Under the pieces are notes generated by a model. That model searched no databases. It was given only the letters and a program-made list of their open reading frames with translations, and was not told where the DNA came from. Positions 24,947 to 33,421 of a stretch of 64,000 bases of DNA are shown here, piece by piece. The translations under genes and the position numbers were made by a program. Every line of letters begins with the position of its first letter. The first letter of the stretch is position 1. Source of the stretch: Curtobacterium sp. ISL-83 (GTDB lineage Bacteria; Actinomycetota; Actinomycetes; Actinomycetales; Microbacteriaceae); contig NZ_JAGGPH010000017.1 of NCBI RefSeq assembly GCF_018613895.1, positions 1 to 64,000 of the forward strand, read 5' to 3'.

Positions 24947-25021
24947 CGGCGCGGCCCGCGACGCCGGGCGCAGCCCGGAGCAGCGCGGACGCCATGAGGG
25001 CGGCTGTGCTGCGACGCGGGC

Positions 25022-25735
25022 TCAGCCCGCGACGGCCCCGCCGTCGGTCTGCGTCCCCACGATCCGTGCGGCGACCTGCCCGACCGTCAGTCCCGCCTCC
25101 CGTGCCTCGTCCCGGATCACGCGGAACGCGTGGTCGATCCCGATCCCCTGCCGCCAGGAGACGGCGCCCTTGGCCTGGTCGATGGTGTCCCGGACGGTGA
25201 GTGCCGCCTCCAGCAGTTCCTCCGGTGTGGGATCGGACTCCCGACGGGTCTGCGCGGCGATGACCGCAGCCACGGTGTGCGAGACGAGCTGGATGACGGC
25301 GGCGTCGTGGTCGTCGGGCCCGTCGTGGCCGGCGAAGAACACGCAGAGGCTCCCCAGCGTCCGACTGCGGAGCACCAGGGGGGCCGCGTACATCCCGCCG
25401 AACCCGCGCTGCTCGGCGATCCGGACAACGTCGGGCCACTCGTCGGCGTGCGGGCGGAGGTCCGGGACGTCCTTCACGGTGCCGGTGCGGAAGGCCTCCA
25501 GGCAGGGACCCTGCACGATGCCGACCTCGGCCTCCTCGACCTCGGCGGCGCGCTCGCTCGACGACGCGACGACCTGCAGGTCCCCCGAGGCGTTCACCAG
25601 GACGGCTCCCACCCCGGCGGCCGAGGTGGTGGCGACGACGAGCTCCACGGCGCGCAGCATCGTCTCGGCGAGGTCGTCGTCGACGACCATGCCGTGGAGC
25701 TCCCGGAGGACCGTCAGCACACCCTGGTTGGACAT
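25022..25735 (-). CDS. GAF-ANTAR regulator (third, opposite strand)
   Basis: 237 residues. GAF about 10-155 ('GVGAVLVNASGDLQVVASSS', 'RGFGGMYAAPLVLRSRTLGSLCVFF'), ANTAR about 168-230 ('LTVRDTIDQAKGAVSWRQGIGIDHAFRVIRDEAREAGLTVGQVAARIVG'). Convergent with the two coupled GAF-ANTAR genes, separated by 75 bp. Confidence 0.9.
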   Translation of the reverse strand: MSNQGVLTVLRELHGMVVDDDLAETMLRAVELVVATTSAAGVGAVLVNASGDLQVVASSSERAAEVEEAEVGIVQGPCLEAFRTGTVKDVPDLRPHADEWPDVVRIAEQRGFGGMYAAPLVLRSRTLGSLCVFFAGHDGPDDHDAAVIQLVSHTVAAVIAAQTRRESDPTPEELLEAALTVRDTIDQAKGAVSWRQGIGIDHAFRVIRDEAREAGLTVGQVAARIVGTQTDGGAVAG

Positions 25736-25890
25736 GCCGCGAAGATACCCGAGTGCCCCTGGTCACCGACTCGCCCGCGTGGACTGGATCGCGGCACCCG
25801 TGCTGTCCCTGGTCCGCCTGAGCGCGGCCGAGGACTACCGTGCGGTGCGGCACCGGGGAACCGCCCGGTCCGGCCCGTGGGAGGACAGTC

Positions 25891-26841
25891 ATGACCGAGG
25901 TCGACTTCGACGCAGGGCCGTTCTGGCTCGGCGGTGCCGGGATCGGGAACCTGCAGCACGCGATCAGCGACGATGACGCACACGCCACCGTCGATGCCGC
26001 CTGGGACGTCGGCGTCCGCGGCTTCGACACGGCGCCGCACTACGGGCTCGGCCTGTCGGAACGACGGCTCGGTGCTGCGCTGGCTGGCCGGTCGCGGGAC
26101 GCCTACCTGGTCTCGACGAAGGTCGGGCGACTGCTGGTGCCCGGGCCCGGTGACGGGTCGGACGACGACGGCTTCGCGGTGCCGAACGACCTCGTCCGGC
26201 AGTGGGACCCGTCAGCGTCCGGGGTGCGCCGTTCGCTCGACGAGTCGCTCGGCCGTCTCGGCCTCGACCACGTCGACGTCGCCTACCTGCACGACCCCGA
26301 CGTCTACGACCTGGCCGCAGGGTTGTCGCAGGCGCTGCCGGCACTCGCTGCGCTCCGTGACGAGGGTGTGGTGCGCGCGGTCGGCGTCGGGTCGAACTCG
26401 GTGGCTGCGCTGTCAGCGGCGGTCGACACCGGGCTGTGCGACGTGGTCATGCTCGCCGGGCGGTACACGCTGCTCGAGCAGCCTGCGGCATCGCTCGTGG
26501 AGCGGTGCGCCGCGCTCGGCGTGGCCGTCGTGGCGGTCGGTGTCTTCAACTCCGGGCTCCTCAGCACGCCGCGACCCGTGGCGGGCACGACGTACGACTA
26601 CGCCGAGGCGCCGCGGGCGGTGATCGACCGCGCGAACGCGATCGCGGACGTCTGCGAGCGACACGGGGTGTCCCTGCCGGAGGCGGCGGTCGCGTTCCCG
26701 CGTCGGGCTGCGGCGGTGCGTGCGATCGCGCTCGGCGCGCAGTCCGCGGCGCAGGTCCGGGAGAACGCGGCGCGGGCTGCGGTGTCGGTGCCGGATGCGG
26801 TCTGGGCGGACCTGCGGGCAGCGGGGCTCCTCGGAGCGTGA
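25891..26841 (+). CDS. Aldo/keto reductase (L-fucose/D-threo-aldose dehydrogenase type)
   Basis: 316 residues, ATG 25891 with GGGAGGA upstream. TIM-barrel aldo/keto reductase: 'FDTAPHYGLGLSERRLG' with catalytic Asp and Tyr, 'VSTKVGRLL' Lys, 'VAYLHDPD' His. The pattern 'GAGIGNL...VPND...' and 'DVVMLAGRYTLLEQ' resembles sugar/aldose dehydrogenases (L-fucose, D-threo-aldose). NAD(P)-dependent oxidation or reduction of a sugar is likely; the substrate is uncertain. Single gene. Confidence 0.85.
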   Translation: MTEVDFDAGPFWLGGAGIGNLQHAISDDDAHATVDAAWDVGVRGFDTAPHYGLGLSERRLGAALAGRSRDAYLVSTKVGRLLVPGPGDGSDDDGFAVPNDLVRQWDPSASGVRRSLDESLGRLGLDHVDVAYLHDPDVYDLAAGLSQALPALAALRDEGVVRAVGVGSNSVAALSAAVDTGLCDVVMLAGRYTLLEQPAASLVERCAALGVAVVAVGVFNSGLLSTPRPVAGTTYDYAEAPRAVIDRANAIADVCERHGVSLPEAAVAFPRRAAAVRAIALGAQSAAQVRENAARAAVSVPDAVWADLRAAGLLGA

Positions 26842-26928
26842 CCCGCAGAGGGGCTGGACCCGGTGGCCTCCAGAACGGGTGGCGTCCGGACCCCATGGCC
26901 ACCGGACCTGGTGGCCACCGGACGACAA

Positions 26929-26970
26929 ACGTCGGCCCGGGCCACGCGATGGCGTGGTCCGGGCCGACGT
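26929..26970. terminator. Bidirectional terminator between convergent genes
   Basis: Arms of about 19 bp (ACGTCGGCCCGGGCCACGC with its near-complement, one mismatch) between the aldo/keto reductase and the GlsB-type gene. Just upstream (26896-26927) the 11-mer TGGCCACCGGA occurs twice. Confidence 0.75.
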
Positions 26971-27010
26971 CGGTGCGCCGGTGCCGGCTGAGCCGGCGCA
27001 TCCGCTGGGG

Positions 27011-27286
27011 TCAGCGGGTGCGAGCGCCGCGGTTGAAGCGCGTGTAGATGAAAAGCACGATGATCGCGCCGATGATCGACCCGATGATGCCGGCCGGCTG
27101 GAAGAAGCCGTTCGAGGCGTCGTGGTGGAAGATCAGGTATCCGAGGAACCCACCCACGAACGAGCCGATGATCCCGAGGACGATCGTCATGAGGATCGAC
27201 ATGTGCTGCTTGCCGGGGATGACGAGCCGTGCAAGCGCCCCTGCGATGAGCCCGACGATGATCAAGCTGATGATGAGACCGATCAC
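27011..27286 (-). CDS. GlsB/YeaQ/YmgE-family stress-response membrane protein
   Basis: 91 residues from GTG 27286 behind AGGAGGAAACC. Three glycine-rich hydrophobic segments (IGLIISLIIVGLIAGALARLV, ILMTIVLGIIGSFVGGFLGYLI, GIIGSIIGAIIVLFIYTRF), the hallmark of the transglycosylase-associated GlsB/YeaQ family, induced by general stress in many bacteria. Function in the membrane unclear. Confidence 0.92.
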   Translation of the reverse strand: MIGLIISLIIVGLIAGALARLVIPGKQHMSILMTIVLGIIGSFVGGFLGYLIFHHDASNGFFQPAGIIGSIIGAIIVLFIYTRFNRGARTR

Positions 27287-27424
27287 GGTTTCCTCCTGGT
27301 GATACGAGCGGTAAGAGCCCGGCAACACGCCGGACTCCGATCAGGACCCGAGTGAACACGCAGCTTCCTGACAGCGTTCGCATCCGCGGCTGCACTGGCG
27401 CCGGAACGTGCTCAGAGCCAGGCG

Positions 27425-27694
27425 TCAGAGCACGCCAGCGGCCTCGAGCTCGCCGCGCAGTTCGGCATCCGACGGCTCGACGAAGTGCTTGCCGTTCGGC
27501 AGGACGACGACGGGGATGTTCTTCCGGCCGCTGATGGCCTCGGCACGGTCAGCCGCCGAGAGGTCCGCCTCGACGTCGACGTACTCGTAGTCCACGCCGA
27601 GCGAGTCGAGCAGCGCCTTGGACCGGCGGCAGTCGCGGCACCAGTCCGCGCCGAACATCGTGACGCGGTCGAATTCGTTCGTCTCGTTACCCAT
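27425..27694 (-). CDS. Glutaredoxin-like mycoredoxin
   Basis: 89 residues from ATG 27694. Thioredoxin fold with redox motif WCRDC in 'MFGADWCRDCRRSKALLDSLG', cis-Pro loop 'NIPVVVLPNG' and a short C-terminal helix. In actinobacteria this class reduces mycothiol-mixed disulfides. Divergent from the PrsW gene. Confidence 0.88.
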   Translation of the reverse strand: MGNETNEFDRVTMFGADWCRDCRRSKALLDSLGVDYEYVDVEADLSAADRAEAISGRKNIPVVVLPNGKHFVEPSDAELRGELEAAGVL

Positions 27695-27768
27695 GCCCAG
27701 TGGATACGTCCGCGCGCGTCGTGGCATTCCCGAGCACTGTCCGCTGCACGTCGGAGCACGATGGGGCG

Positions 27769-28737
27769 ATGAGCACCCTGCCCTCGGCGGTCGACGTCCC
27801 ACACCCGCACCACCACCACGGATGGTGGTGGAAGACCCTGCTCGTCGGGTTCGTCCTCTGGGTCGTGACGATCGTGGTGACCGTCTTCACGCAGAACACG
27901 AACCTGGTGCCGACGATCATCCTGCTCGGCAGCTTCCTGGTGCCCTTCACCGTCGTGCTCTTCGTGATCGAGCGCGTCACCGGGTCGGTCAGCACGATGC
28001 AGCTGGTCAGCGCGTTCTTCGTCGGCGGGATCCTCGGTGTGCTCGGGGCGTCCCTGCTCGAGGTGAACCTGCGCCAGGACGCCACGCTGTACGTGATCGT
28101 CGGTTTCGTCGAGGAGCTCGTCAAGGCCGTCCTGCTCGTGATCGTCGGCTGGCGTGTCCACCCCAAGACCGCGCGGCAGGGTGCGCTGCTCGGCGCCACC
28201 ATCGGCGCGGGGTTCGCGGCGTTCGAGTCGGCTGGGTACGCCTTCAACGCGGCGATCACGACGGGTGGCATCGACCTGGCGTCGCTGCTGCAGACCGAGG
28301 TCGCCCGCGCGATCCTGTCCCCGGTCGGGCACGTGCTCTGGACCGCGATCCTCGGAGCGGTGCTCTTCGGTGCGTCGCACGGCCGGGAGCGGTTCCGCTG
28401 GACGTGGTCCGTGGTGATCACGTACGTCGTCGTCTCGGTGCTGCACGGCCTGTGGGACTCGAACTCGACGATCTCCACGCTGCTGGCCTTCATCATCACG
28501 GGCACGCCGTTCTCCGCGGCGCAGAACGGCACGGTCCCGGCGGTGCTCGGGGGTGTGGTGACGATCCTCTACGTCATCGGGCTGCTCGTCGTGACGCTCA
28601 TCGGTGTCGTCGTGCTCATCGCGGTCCTGCTGCACTACCGCCGTCGCGCTCGCCGTGCCGCCGCGCTGGACGGTCCGGGCTTCCCCGGCGGTGGTGCGCC
28701 GGTCTCCGGCTGGGACGGGACCCCGCCCCTCCGCTGA
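27769..28737 (+). CDS. PrsW-family intramembrane metalloprotease
   Basis: 322 residues, ATG 27769. A His-rich cytoplasmic start (PHPHHHH) is followed by about eight hydrophobic helices. PrsW motifs: 'FVEELVKAVLL' (EExxK), 'GFAAFESAGYAF' (FExxxY), 'SPVGHVLWTA' and 'SVLHGLWDSN', supplying the predicted zinc ligands. PrsW in Bacillus starts the cleavage of an anti-sigma factor; no anti-sigma gene is adjacent. The N-terminal His cluster may bind metal. Confidence 0.9.
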   Translation: MSTLPSAVDVPHPHHHHGWWWKTLLVGFVLWVVTIVVTVFTQNTNLVPTIILLGSFLVPFTVVLFVIERVTGSVSTMQLVSAFFVGGILGVLGASLLEVNLRQDATLYVIVGFVEELVKAVLLVIVGWRVHPKTARQGALLGATIGAGFAAFESAGYAFNAAITTGGIDLASLLQTEVARAILSPVGHVLWTAILGAVLFGASHGRERFRWTWSVVITYVVVSVLHGLWDSNSTISTLLAFIITGTPFSAAQNGTVPAVLGGVVTILYVIGLLVVTLIGVVVLIAVLLHYRRRARRAAALDGPGFPGGGAPVSGWDGTPPLR

Positions 28738-28795
28738 CACCGCCGGGCCCACCCGGCGGCACCGGACGGTTCCCCGGCCGCCCTACGATGACCCC

Positions 28796-30505
28796 ATGCC
28801 GCCAGCACCCGATCCCGACACCGTGCGCTGGGCCTCGGCGGCGGTACGACGCTTCGCCGGCGCCACGAACCTGCTCGTCGCCGCACGTCGGTTCCGGATC
28901 CTCGGCGGGGACGTCCGGGACGCCGCTGCACTGCACGCCCTGCTGACGGGACTCGGTGCCCGCCGGGCCGCGCCCCACGAGCCCGTCGATCAGCTCTGGT
29001 GCCTCGGGACCCCCGAGGAGAGCACGGTCGTCATCGAACGCGAGGCCGACCGGCCCGCCGGTGCCACGCTGATCGTGATCGACGCCGGGCGACACCTGCC
29101 CGCCGTGGACGAAGACGCCTTCGGTCCCGTCGCCCCGGTCCGCCCGGGGGTGCTCGGGGTGCCGATGCTGTCCGAGGACGTGTTCCTCGTGTCGACCGGC
29201 CGCGACCCCGAGGACGACCCCGCAGCCGACGCCCGCCTCCGCTGGGCGCGTCGGTCGATGCCCGTCTCGCGCGCGGTCGCCGCGGAGCTCCGGGACGGCG
29301 GTCTCCTCCGCGGCACCCGCATCGGGGTCAGCATGGTGCTGGAACCGAAGACCGCGGTCCTCAGTCTGCTGCTCCGGGACGCCGGTGCCGAGGTGGCCGT
29401 CTACGCCCACGCCGACGAGACCGACGACGCCGTCGCGGACGCGCTCCGACGTGCCGGACTCCCCGTGCACGCGAGCAGCACGGCGACGACGGCGGAGCAG
29501 AAGACGCTGGCGCTCGCGATGCTCGACACCCGACCACACATCCTGCTCGACGACGGCTCGCACCTCATCCGTCTCGCGCACCAGGAGCGCCCCGACCTGC
29601 TGCCGACGATGCTCGGTGCGGCCGAGGAGACCACCAGCGGCCTGCGCCCGCTGCGTGTGCTGGCGTCGCACGGCGAGCTCGGCATCCCGGTGATCGCCGT
29701 GAACGACGCCCGCACCAAGACCTTCTTCGACAACCGGTACGGCACCGGCCAGTCGACCGTGTTCGCGACGCTCGACCTGCTCGACGGACTGCCGTCCGAC
29801 GCGCACCGCGCTCGGGCGGGAGGCGCGGCGGTCGTCGCCGGGTTCGGGCACGTCGGTGAGGGGGTCGCCCTGGTCCTCCGCGCGCTGGGGTTCCGGGTCG
29901 TCGTCGCCGAGACCGATCCGGTCCGCGCCCTGCAGGCGCTCTTCGCCGGGCACGCGGTCGCGCCGCTCGACGACGCCGTCCGCGATGCCGACCTGGTGGT
30001 GAGCGCCACGGGCGTGACGGACACCATCAGCCTCGCCGTGCTCCGGTCGTGCGCCCCGGGTGCGGTCATCGCCGTCGCAGGGGGTGTCGACCAGGAGGTC
30101 GCGCTCGACGCGGCCGCGGGGTCCGGTGCCGTGTCGTCGCCGATCGGACCGAAGGCCGACCGACTGGCGTGGGACGACGGCCACCACGTCGTCGTGCTCG
30201 ACCGGGGCGGGTGCATCAACATCACCGCGGCCGAGGGCAATCCCGTCGAGATCATGGACCTGTCCTTCGCCGTGCAGCTCGGCGCGGTGCGGATGCTCCT
30301 CGAGCACGGGGACGAGCTCGCGCGCGACGTCGTCCCGATCGACCCTGCTGTCGACGAGGCGACCGCCCGCACGGCGCTCGCCGCGTTCGGGAACCGTGTC
30401 GCGCCTCCCGGATCCGGCACTGCCGGTGGGGTCGTGCCGTCGTCGGACGGCCCGACCGGCCGCGACCCGGACGTCCGCACCCATCGCTTCGGAGCCCCCG
30501 CGTGA
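28796..30505 (+). CDS. S-adenosylhomocysteine hydrolase-like protein
   Basis: 569 residues from ATG 28796. The middle and C-terminal parts match SAH hydrolases: 'HGELGIPVIAVNDARTKTFFDNRYGTG' retains Lys308, Asp312 and Asn313 (family TKxxxDN), and a Rossmann motif 'AGFGHVGEGVALVLRALGF' replaces the usual GYGDVGKG. 'CINITAAEGNPVEIMDLSF' matches the conserved tail of the family. It is longer and divergent at the N-terminus (about 240 residues) and has a Gly/Pro-rich tail, so it is probably a paralogue with an altered substrate. It overlaps the amidohydrolase gene (GTGA). Confidence 0.82.
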   Translation: MPPAPDPDTVRWASAAVRRFAGATNLLVAARRFRILGGDVRDAAALHALLTGLGARRAAPHEPVDQLWCLGTPEESTVVIEREADRPAGATLIVIDAGRHLPAVDEDAFGPVAPVRPGVLGVPMLSEDVFLVSTGRDPEDDPAADARLRWARRSMPVSRAVAAELRDGGLLRGTRIGVSMVLEPKTAVLSLLLRDAGAEVAVYAHADETDDAVADALRRAGLPVHASSTATTAEQKTLALAMLDTRPHILLDDGSHLIRLAHQERPDLLPTMLGAAEETTSGLRPLRVLASHGELGIPVIAVNDARTKTFFDNRYGTGQSTVFATLDLLDGLPSDAHRARAGGAAVVAGFGHVGEGVALVLRALGFRVVVAETDPVRALQALFAGHAVAPLDDAVRDADLVVSATGVTDTISLAVLRSCAPGAVIAVAGGVDQEVALDAAAGSGAVSSPIGPKADRLAWDDGHHVVVLDRGGCINITAAEGNPVEIMDLSFAVQLGAVRMLLEHGDELARDVVPIDPAVDEATARTALAAFGNRVAPPGSGTAGGVVPSSDGPTGRDPDVRTHRFGAPA

Positions 30506-32001
30506 GCGCGGGTCGCGCCGGGACCGACCACCCGGTCGTCGTGCACCACCCGGTCGTCGTGCACCAACCCGTTGTCGTGCACCACCCGGTCGTCGTGCAC
30601 TCGGCGCGCATCGTCGTGCCGATGACCGCGCCGCCCATCGCGGACGGCGCCGTCGCCGTCAGCGCCGGGCGCATCCTGCACGTCGGCGACCGGTCGTGGG
30701 TGCTCGACCAGCTGACCGGCGCCGGCACGGCGTTCTCGGAACGGCGGTGGCGGGGAGCCCTGCTGCCCGGCCTGGTCAACGCGCACTCGCACCTGCAGTA
30801 CACCGGCATGGCCAGTGTTGGTCAGCACCAGTACACCGGTTTCGAGGACTGGGCGACCGCTTTCAACCGGGTGTACTCCGAGCCGCACGACTGGCGGGCC
30901 GAGGCGGCCGACGGTGCACGCGCCTCCATCGCGGCGGGGGTGACGAGCATCGCCGACATCGTCACCGACATCGAGGCCGCGACCGCACTGGAGGACGCCG
31001 GACTCGGCGGCATCGCCTACTGGGAGGTGATGGACTGGGAGAACGAGGCGTGGCAGGCGCACGGGCGCGACCAGGTCCTCGACGAACTCGCACGGATCCC
31101 GTCGACGCCCGGTGCCGGACTCTCCCCGCACGCCCCGTACTCGCTCGACGTCGCGCCGCTCCTCGAACTGCCCGACATCGTGCGGCAACGCGGACTCCGC
31201 CTGCACCTGCACCTCGGCGAGGCCGCGTTCGAGGGGGAGCGGACCGCCCTGGAACCCGTGCCCGGGTTGGACGGCGTCGACGGCGTGGGGCACGGAGCCG
31301 ACTGGCACCTCGCGAACGCGCCGTCCTTCCGCGCGATGCGTGCTCTCGGCTTCGGGGCCAGTGCGACGAGCTTCGTCGACCGGCTCGGCGTCCTCGGACC
31401 CGATTGCCACATCGCCCACGGCGTGTACATGACGGCGGCCGACCGGGCACTGTTGCGCGCCCGCGGCACCGCGGTGGCGCTCTGCCCGCGCTCGAACGCC
31501 GTGATCGGGCTCGACCCGCCGCCCGTCGCGGACTACCTGCGGGAGGGGAGTCCCATCGCGATCGGCACCGACTCGCTGTCGTCGTCGCCGTCCCTCGACC
31601 TGATGGCCGACGTCACCGCGCTGCACCGGATCGCCCGCGCCCAGGGGTACGGGCAGCGCGACCTGCACGAACGGCTGTTGGCCGCGGCGACCCTCGGCGG
31701 CGCGCACGCGATGGGCCTCGCCGTCGGGTCGGACCGGATCGGACACCTGGCGGTCGGTGCCCGTGCCGACCTGGCGGTGTTCGACGTGGACGCCCGCACC
31801 GTGGTCGACGCGCTCGCCGAACTCGTGGAGGACGGCGCCGGCCGGGCCGTCGGCACGGTGATCCGTGGGGTCGTCCGCGCCACCGACGGTGCGCTCGTGT
31901 CGAACGCGGTTCGCCACCCCACACCCGACGACCGCACCGCCCCCGACGACCGCGCCGCCCCCGACGACCGCGCCGCCCCCGACGAGCAGGAGCACCGATG
32001 A
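30502..32001 (+). CDS. Metal-dependent amidohydrolase, SAH/MTA/5'-deoxyadenosine deaminase-like
   Basis: 499 residues from GTG 30502. Amidohydrolase-superfamily barrel with metal ligands His95/His97 (NAHSHLQ), His235-x-His237 (LHLHLGEA), His306 (IAHGVYM) and Asp357 (IGTDSLSSS), the layout of ATZ/TRZ-type deaminases of nucleosides and triazines. Odd: both ends carry 18-bp tandem repeats (30526-30597 and 31924-31986) encoding HHPVVV-type and PDDRAA-type units. Each N-terminal repeat contains in-frame GTG codons, so the true start may lie inside it (domain homology begins near VVHSARIVVP). Coupled to both neighbours. Confidence 0.85.
   Translation: MSAGRAGTDHPVVVHHPVVVHQPVVVHHPVVVHSARIVVPMTAPPIADGAVAVSAGRILHVGDRSWVLDQLTGAGTAFSERRWRGALLPGLVNAHSHLQYTGMASVGQHQYTGFEDWATAFNRVYSEPHDWRAEAADGARASIAAGVTSIADIVTDIEAATALEDAGLGGIAYWEVMDWENEAWQAHGRDQVLDELARIPSTPGAGLSPHAPYSLDVAPLLELPDIVRQRGLRLHLHLGEAAFEGERTALEPVPGLDGVDGVGHGADWHLANAPSFRAMRALGFGASATSFVDRLGVLGPDCHIAHGVYMTAADRALLRARGTAVALCPRSNAVIGLDPPPVADYLREGSPIAIGTDSLSSSPSLDLMADVTALHRIARAQGYGQRDLHERLLAAATLGGAHAMGLAVGSDRIGHLAVGARADLAVFDVDARTVVDALAELVEDGAGRAVGTVIRGVVRATDGALVSNAVRHPTPDDRTAPDDRAAPDDRAAPDEQEHR
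30526..30597 (+). repeat. Four 18-bp tandem repeats at the amidohydrolase N-terminus
   Basis: Units of the form CACCACCCGGTCGTCGTG at 30526, 30544, 30562 and 30580; the first begins with GAC and the third has three changes. Each encodes His-His-Pro-Val-Val-Val and contains a GTG codon that could start translation. Confidence 0.9.
31924..31986 (+). repeat. 18-bp tandem repeats at the amidohydrolase C-terminus
   Basis: Three units of CCCGACGACCGCGCCGCC (first with one change) at 31924, 31942 and 31960 plus a half unit, encoding Pro-Asp-Asp-Arg-Ala-Ala. Likely a length-variable disordered tail. Confidence 0.85.
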
Positions 32002-32495
32002 CCGACACCGCACCCCGACCCGGCATGGTCGCCCGACGCACCGTCGACGGCGATCTGCTCGAGTGGCTCGACGTCCCACAGCGAGCCGCCGCGCTCGGCA
32101 TGGAGCCGCACCCCGAGGGCGGCTGGTACGTCCGGACGTGGACGTCCCCGGCGACCGTGACGACCCCGGCCGGCCCGCGTCCGGCCGCCACCCTCATCCA
32201 CTTCCTGCTGCCGCCGGGGGAGTCCTCCGCCTGGCACCGGGTCACGAGCGACGAGATCTGGATGTGGCACGGGCCGGACACCGTCGTGCTCGAGCTCGGC
32301 GGCTCCGGTGACCAGCCCGAGCCCGGCGACCGGATCACCCTCGGTCCCGACGCCGGCCGGCACCGCGTGCACGACGCGCAGGCGTTCGTCCGCGGGGGCG
32401 TGTGGCAGCGGACGATCCCGTCCGCGGGCGAGGTGCTCCTGAGCTGCCTGGTCTCGCCGGGGTTCTCGTTCGAGGACTTCACCCTCGCCGAGTGA
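31998..32495 (+). CDS. DUF985-family cupin
   Basis: 165 residues, ATG 31998 overlapping the amidohydrolase stop (ATGA). Small double-stranded beta-helix: 'GMEPHPEGGWYVRTW' at the start and 'SAWHRVTSDEIWMWHGPDTVVLEL' with His/Glu positions, as in the DUF985/YML079-like cupins. No enzyme activity is established for the family; some bind small ligands. Its place in the operon suggests a role with the nucleoside-like substrate. Confidence 0.85.
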   Translation: MTDTAPRPGMVARRTVDGDLLEWLDVPQRAAALGMEPHPEGGWYVRTWTSPATVTTPAGPRPAATLIHFLLPPGESSAWHRVTSDEIWMWHGPDTVVLELGGSGDQPEPGDRITLGPDAGRHRVHDAQAFVRGGVWQRTIPSAGEVLLSCLVSPGFSFEDFTLAE

Positions 32496-32598
32496 CCGCA
32501 CCGATCCCGAGCGTCTCGCGGTGTCACCGTCTCGCGGTGGTACACCAGTGCGAAGTACACTGCCCCCTGCCCATGCACCCGAGCACGAAGGCCTGACC

Positions 32599-33417
32599 GT
32601 GACCCGTTCCCTCCGCTTCACCCTCGCCGTCGCCACCGCCGCGGCGGCCGCCCTCGCGCTCGCCGCGTGCTCCTCCGGCAGCAGCTCCGCCTCCGGCACC
32701 ATCACCGACGGCAAGCTCACCATCGCCACCGGCCAGCCGGCGTACTCCCCGTGGGTCTCGGACAACAAGCCGGAGTCCGGCAAGGGCTTCGAGTCCGCCG
32801 TCGCCTACGCCGTCGCGAAGGAGATGGGGTACGCCAAGTCCGACGTGGTCTGGAAGCGCAGCACGTTCGACAGCGCGATCGCGCCTGGTCCGAAGGACTG
32901 GGACCTCAACATCCAGCAGTTCTCGATCGACGCCAAGCGCAAGAAGGCCGTCGACATGTCGTCGCCGTACTACACGACCACGCAGGCGGTCGTCACGACG
33001 TCGAAGTCGAAGGCCGCGCACGACACGACGATCGCCACGCTGAAGCAGGATGCCATCGGTGTCGCCACGGGCTCGACGAGCATCACGAGCGTGAAGGACG
33101 TCCTCGGCGTCACGCCGCAGGTCTTCAACTCGAACGACGACGCGGTGCTCGCGCTGAAGTCCGGCCAGATCGACGCCATCGTGACGGACCTGCCGACGGC
33201 GTTCTACATGGCCGGTGCGCAGCTCGACAACGGGACGGTGTCCGCCCAGTTCCCCGCCGACGGCAAGGGCGACCAGTTCGGGTTCGTCCTGCCGAAGGGG
33301 TCCGGTCTGACGAGCAAGGTCGACAAGGCCATCGCGAAGCTCGACTCGGACGGCACCCTGAAGTCCCTCCAGACGAAGTGGCTGTCGTCGGAAACGAACA
33401 CCCCGGTCCTGAAGTAG
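32599..33417 (+). CDS. Polar amino-acid-type ABC transporter substrate-binding lipoprotein
   Basis: 272 residues from GTG 32599. Lipoprotein signal with lipobox LAACSSG (Cys24), then a family 3 periplasmic-binding fold: 'KLTIATGQPAYSPWVSDNKPESGKGFESAVAYAVAKEMGY' and 'QIDAIVTDLPTAFYM'. TACACT at 32556-32561 may be a -10. Upstream, GTCTCGCGGTG occurs twice (32513-32523 and 32529-32539), a possible regulator site. Ligand: a polar or sulfur-containing amino acid or derivative. Confidence 0.88.
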   Translation: MTRSLRFTLAVATAAAAALALAACSSGSSSASGTITDGKLTIATGQPAYSPWVSDNKPESGKGFESAVAYAVAKEMGYAKSDVVWKRSTFDSAIAPGPKDWDLNIQQFSIDAKRKKAVDMSSPYYTTTQAVVTTSKSKAAHDTTIATLKQDAIGVATGSTSITSVKDVLGVTPQVFNSNDDAVLALKSGQIDAIVTDLPTAFYMAGAQLDNGTVSAQFPADGKGDQFGFVLPKGSGLTSKVDKAIAKLDSDGTLKSLQTKWLSSETNTPVLK

Positions 33418-33421
33418 CACG

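Noticed and set aside
29401..32079. 892-codon minus-strand frame opposite the SAH-hydrolase/amidohydrolase genes
   Set aside because: Antisense of strongly coding genes with intact active-site motifs; no domain in the antisense product.
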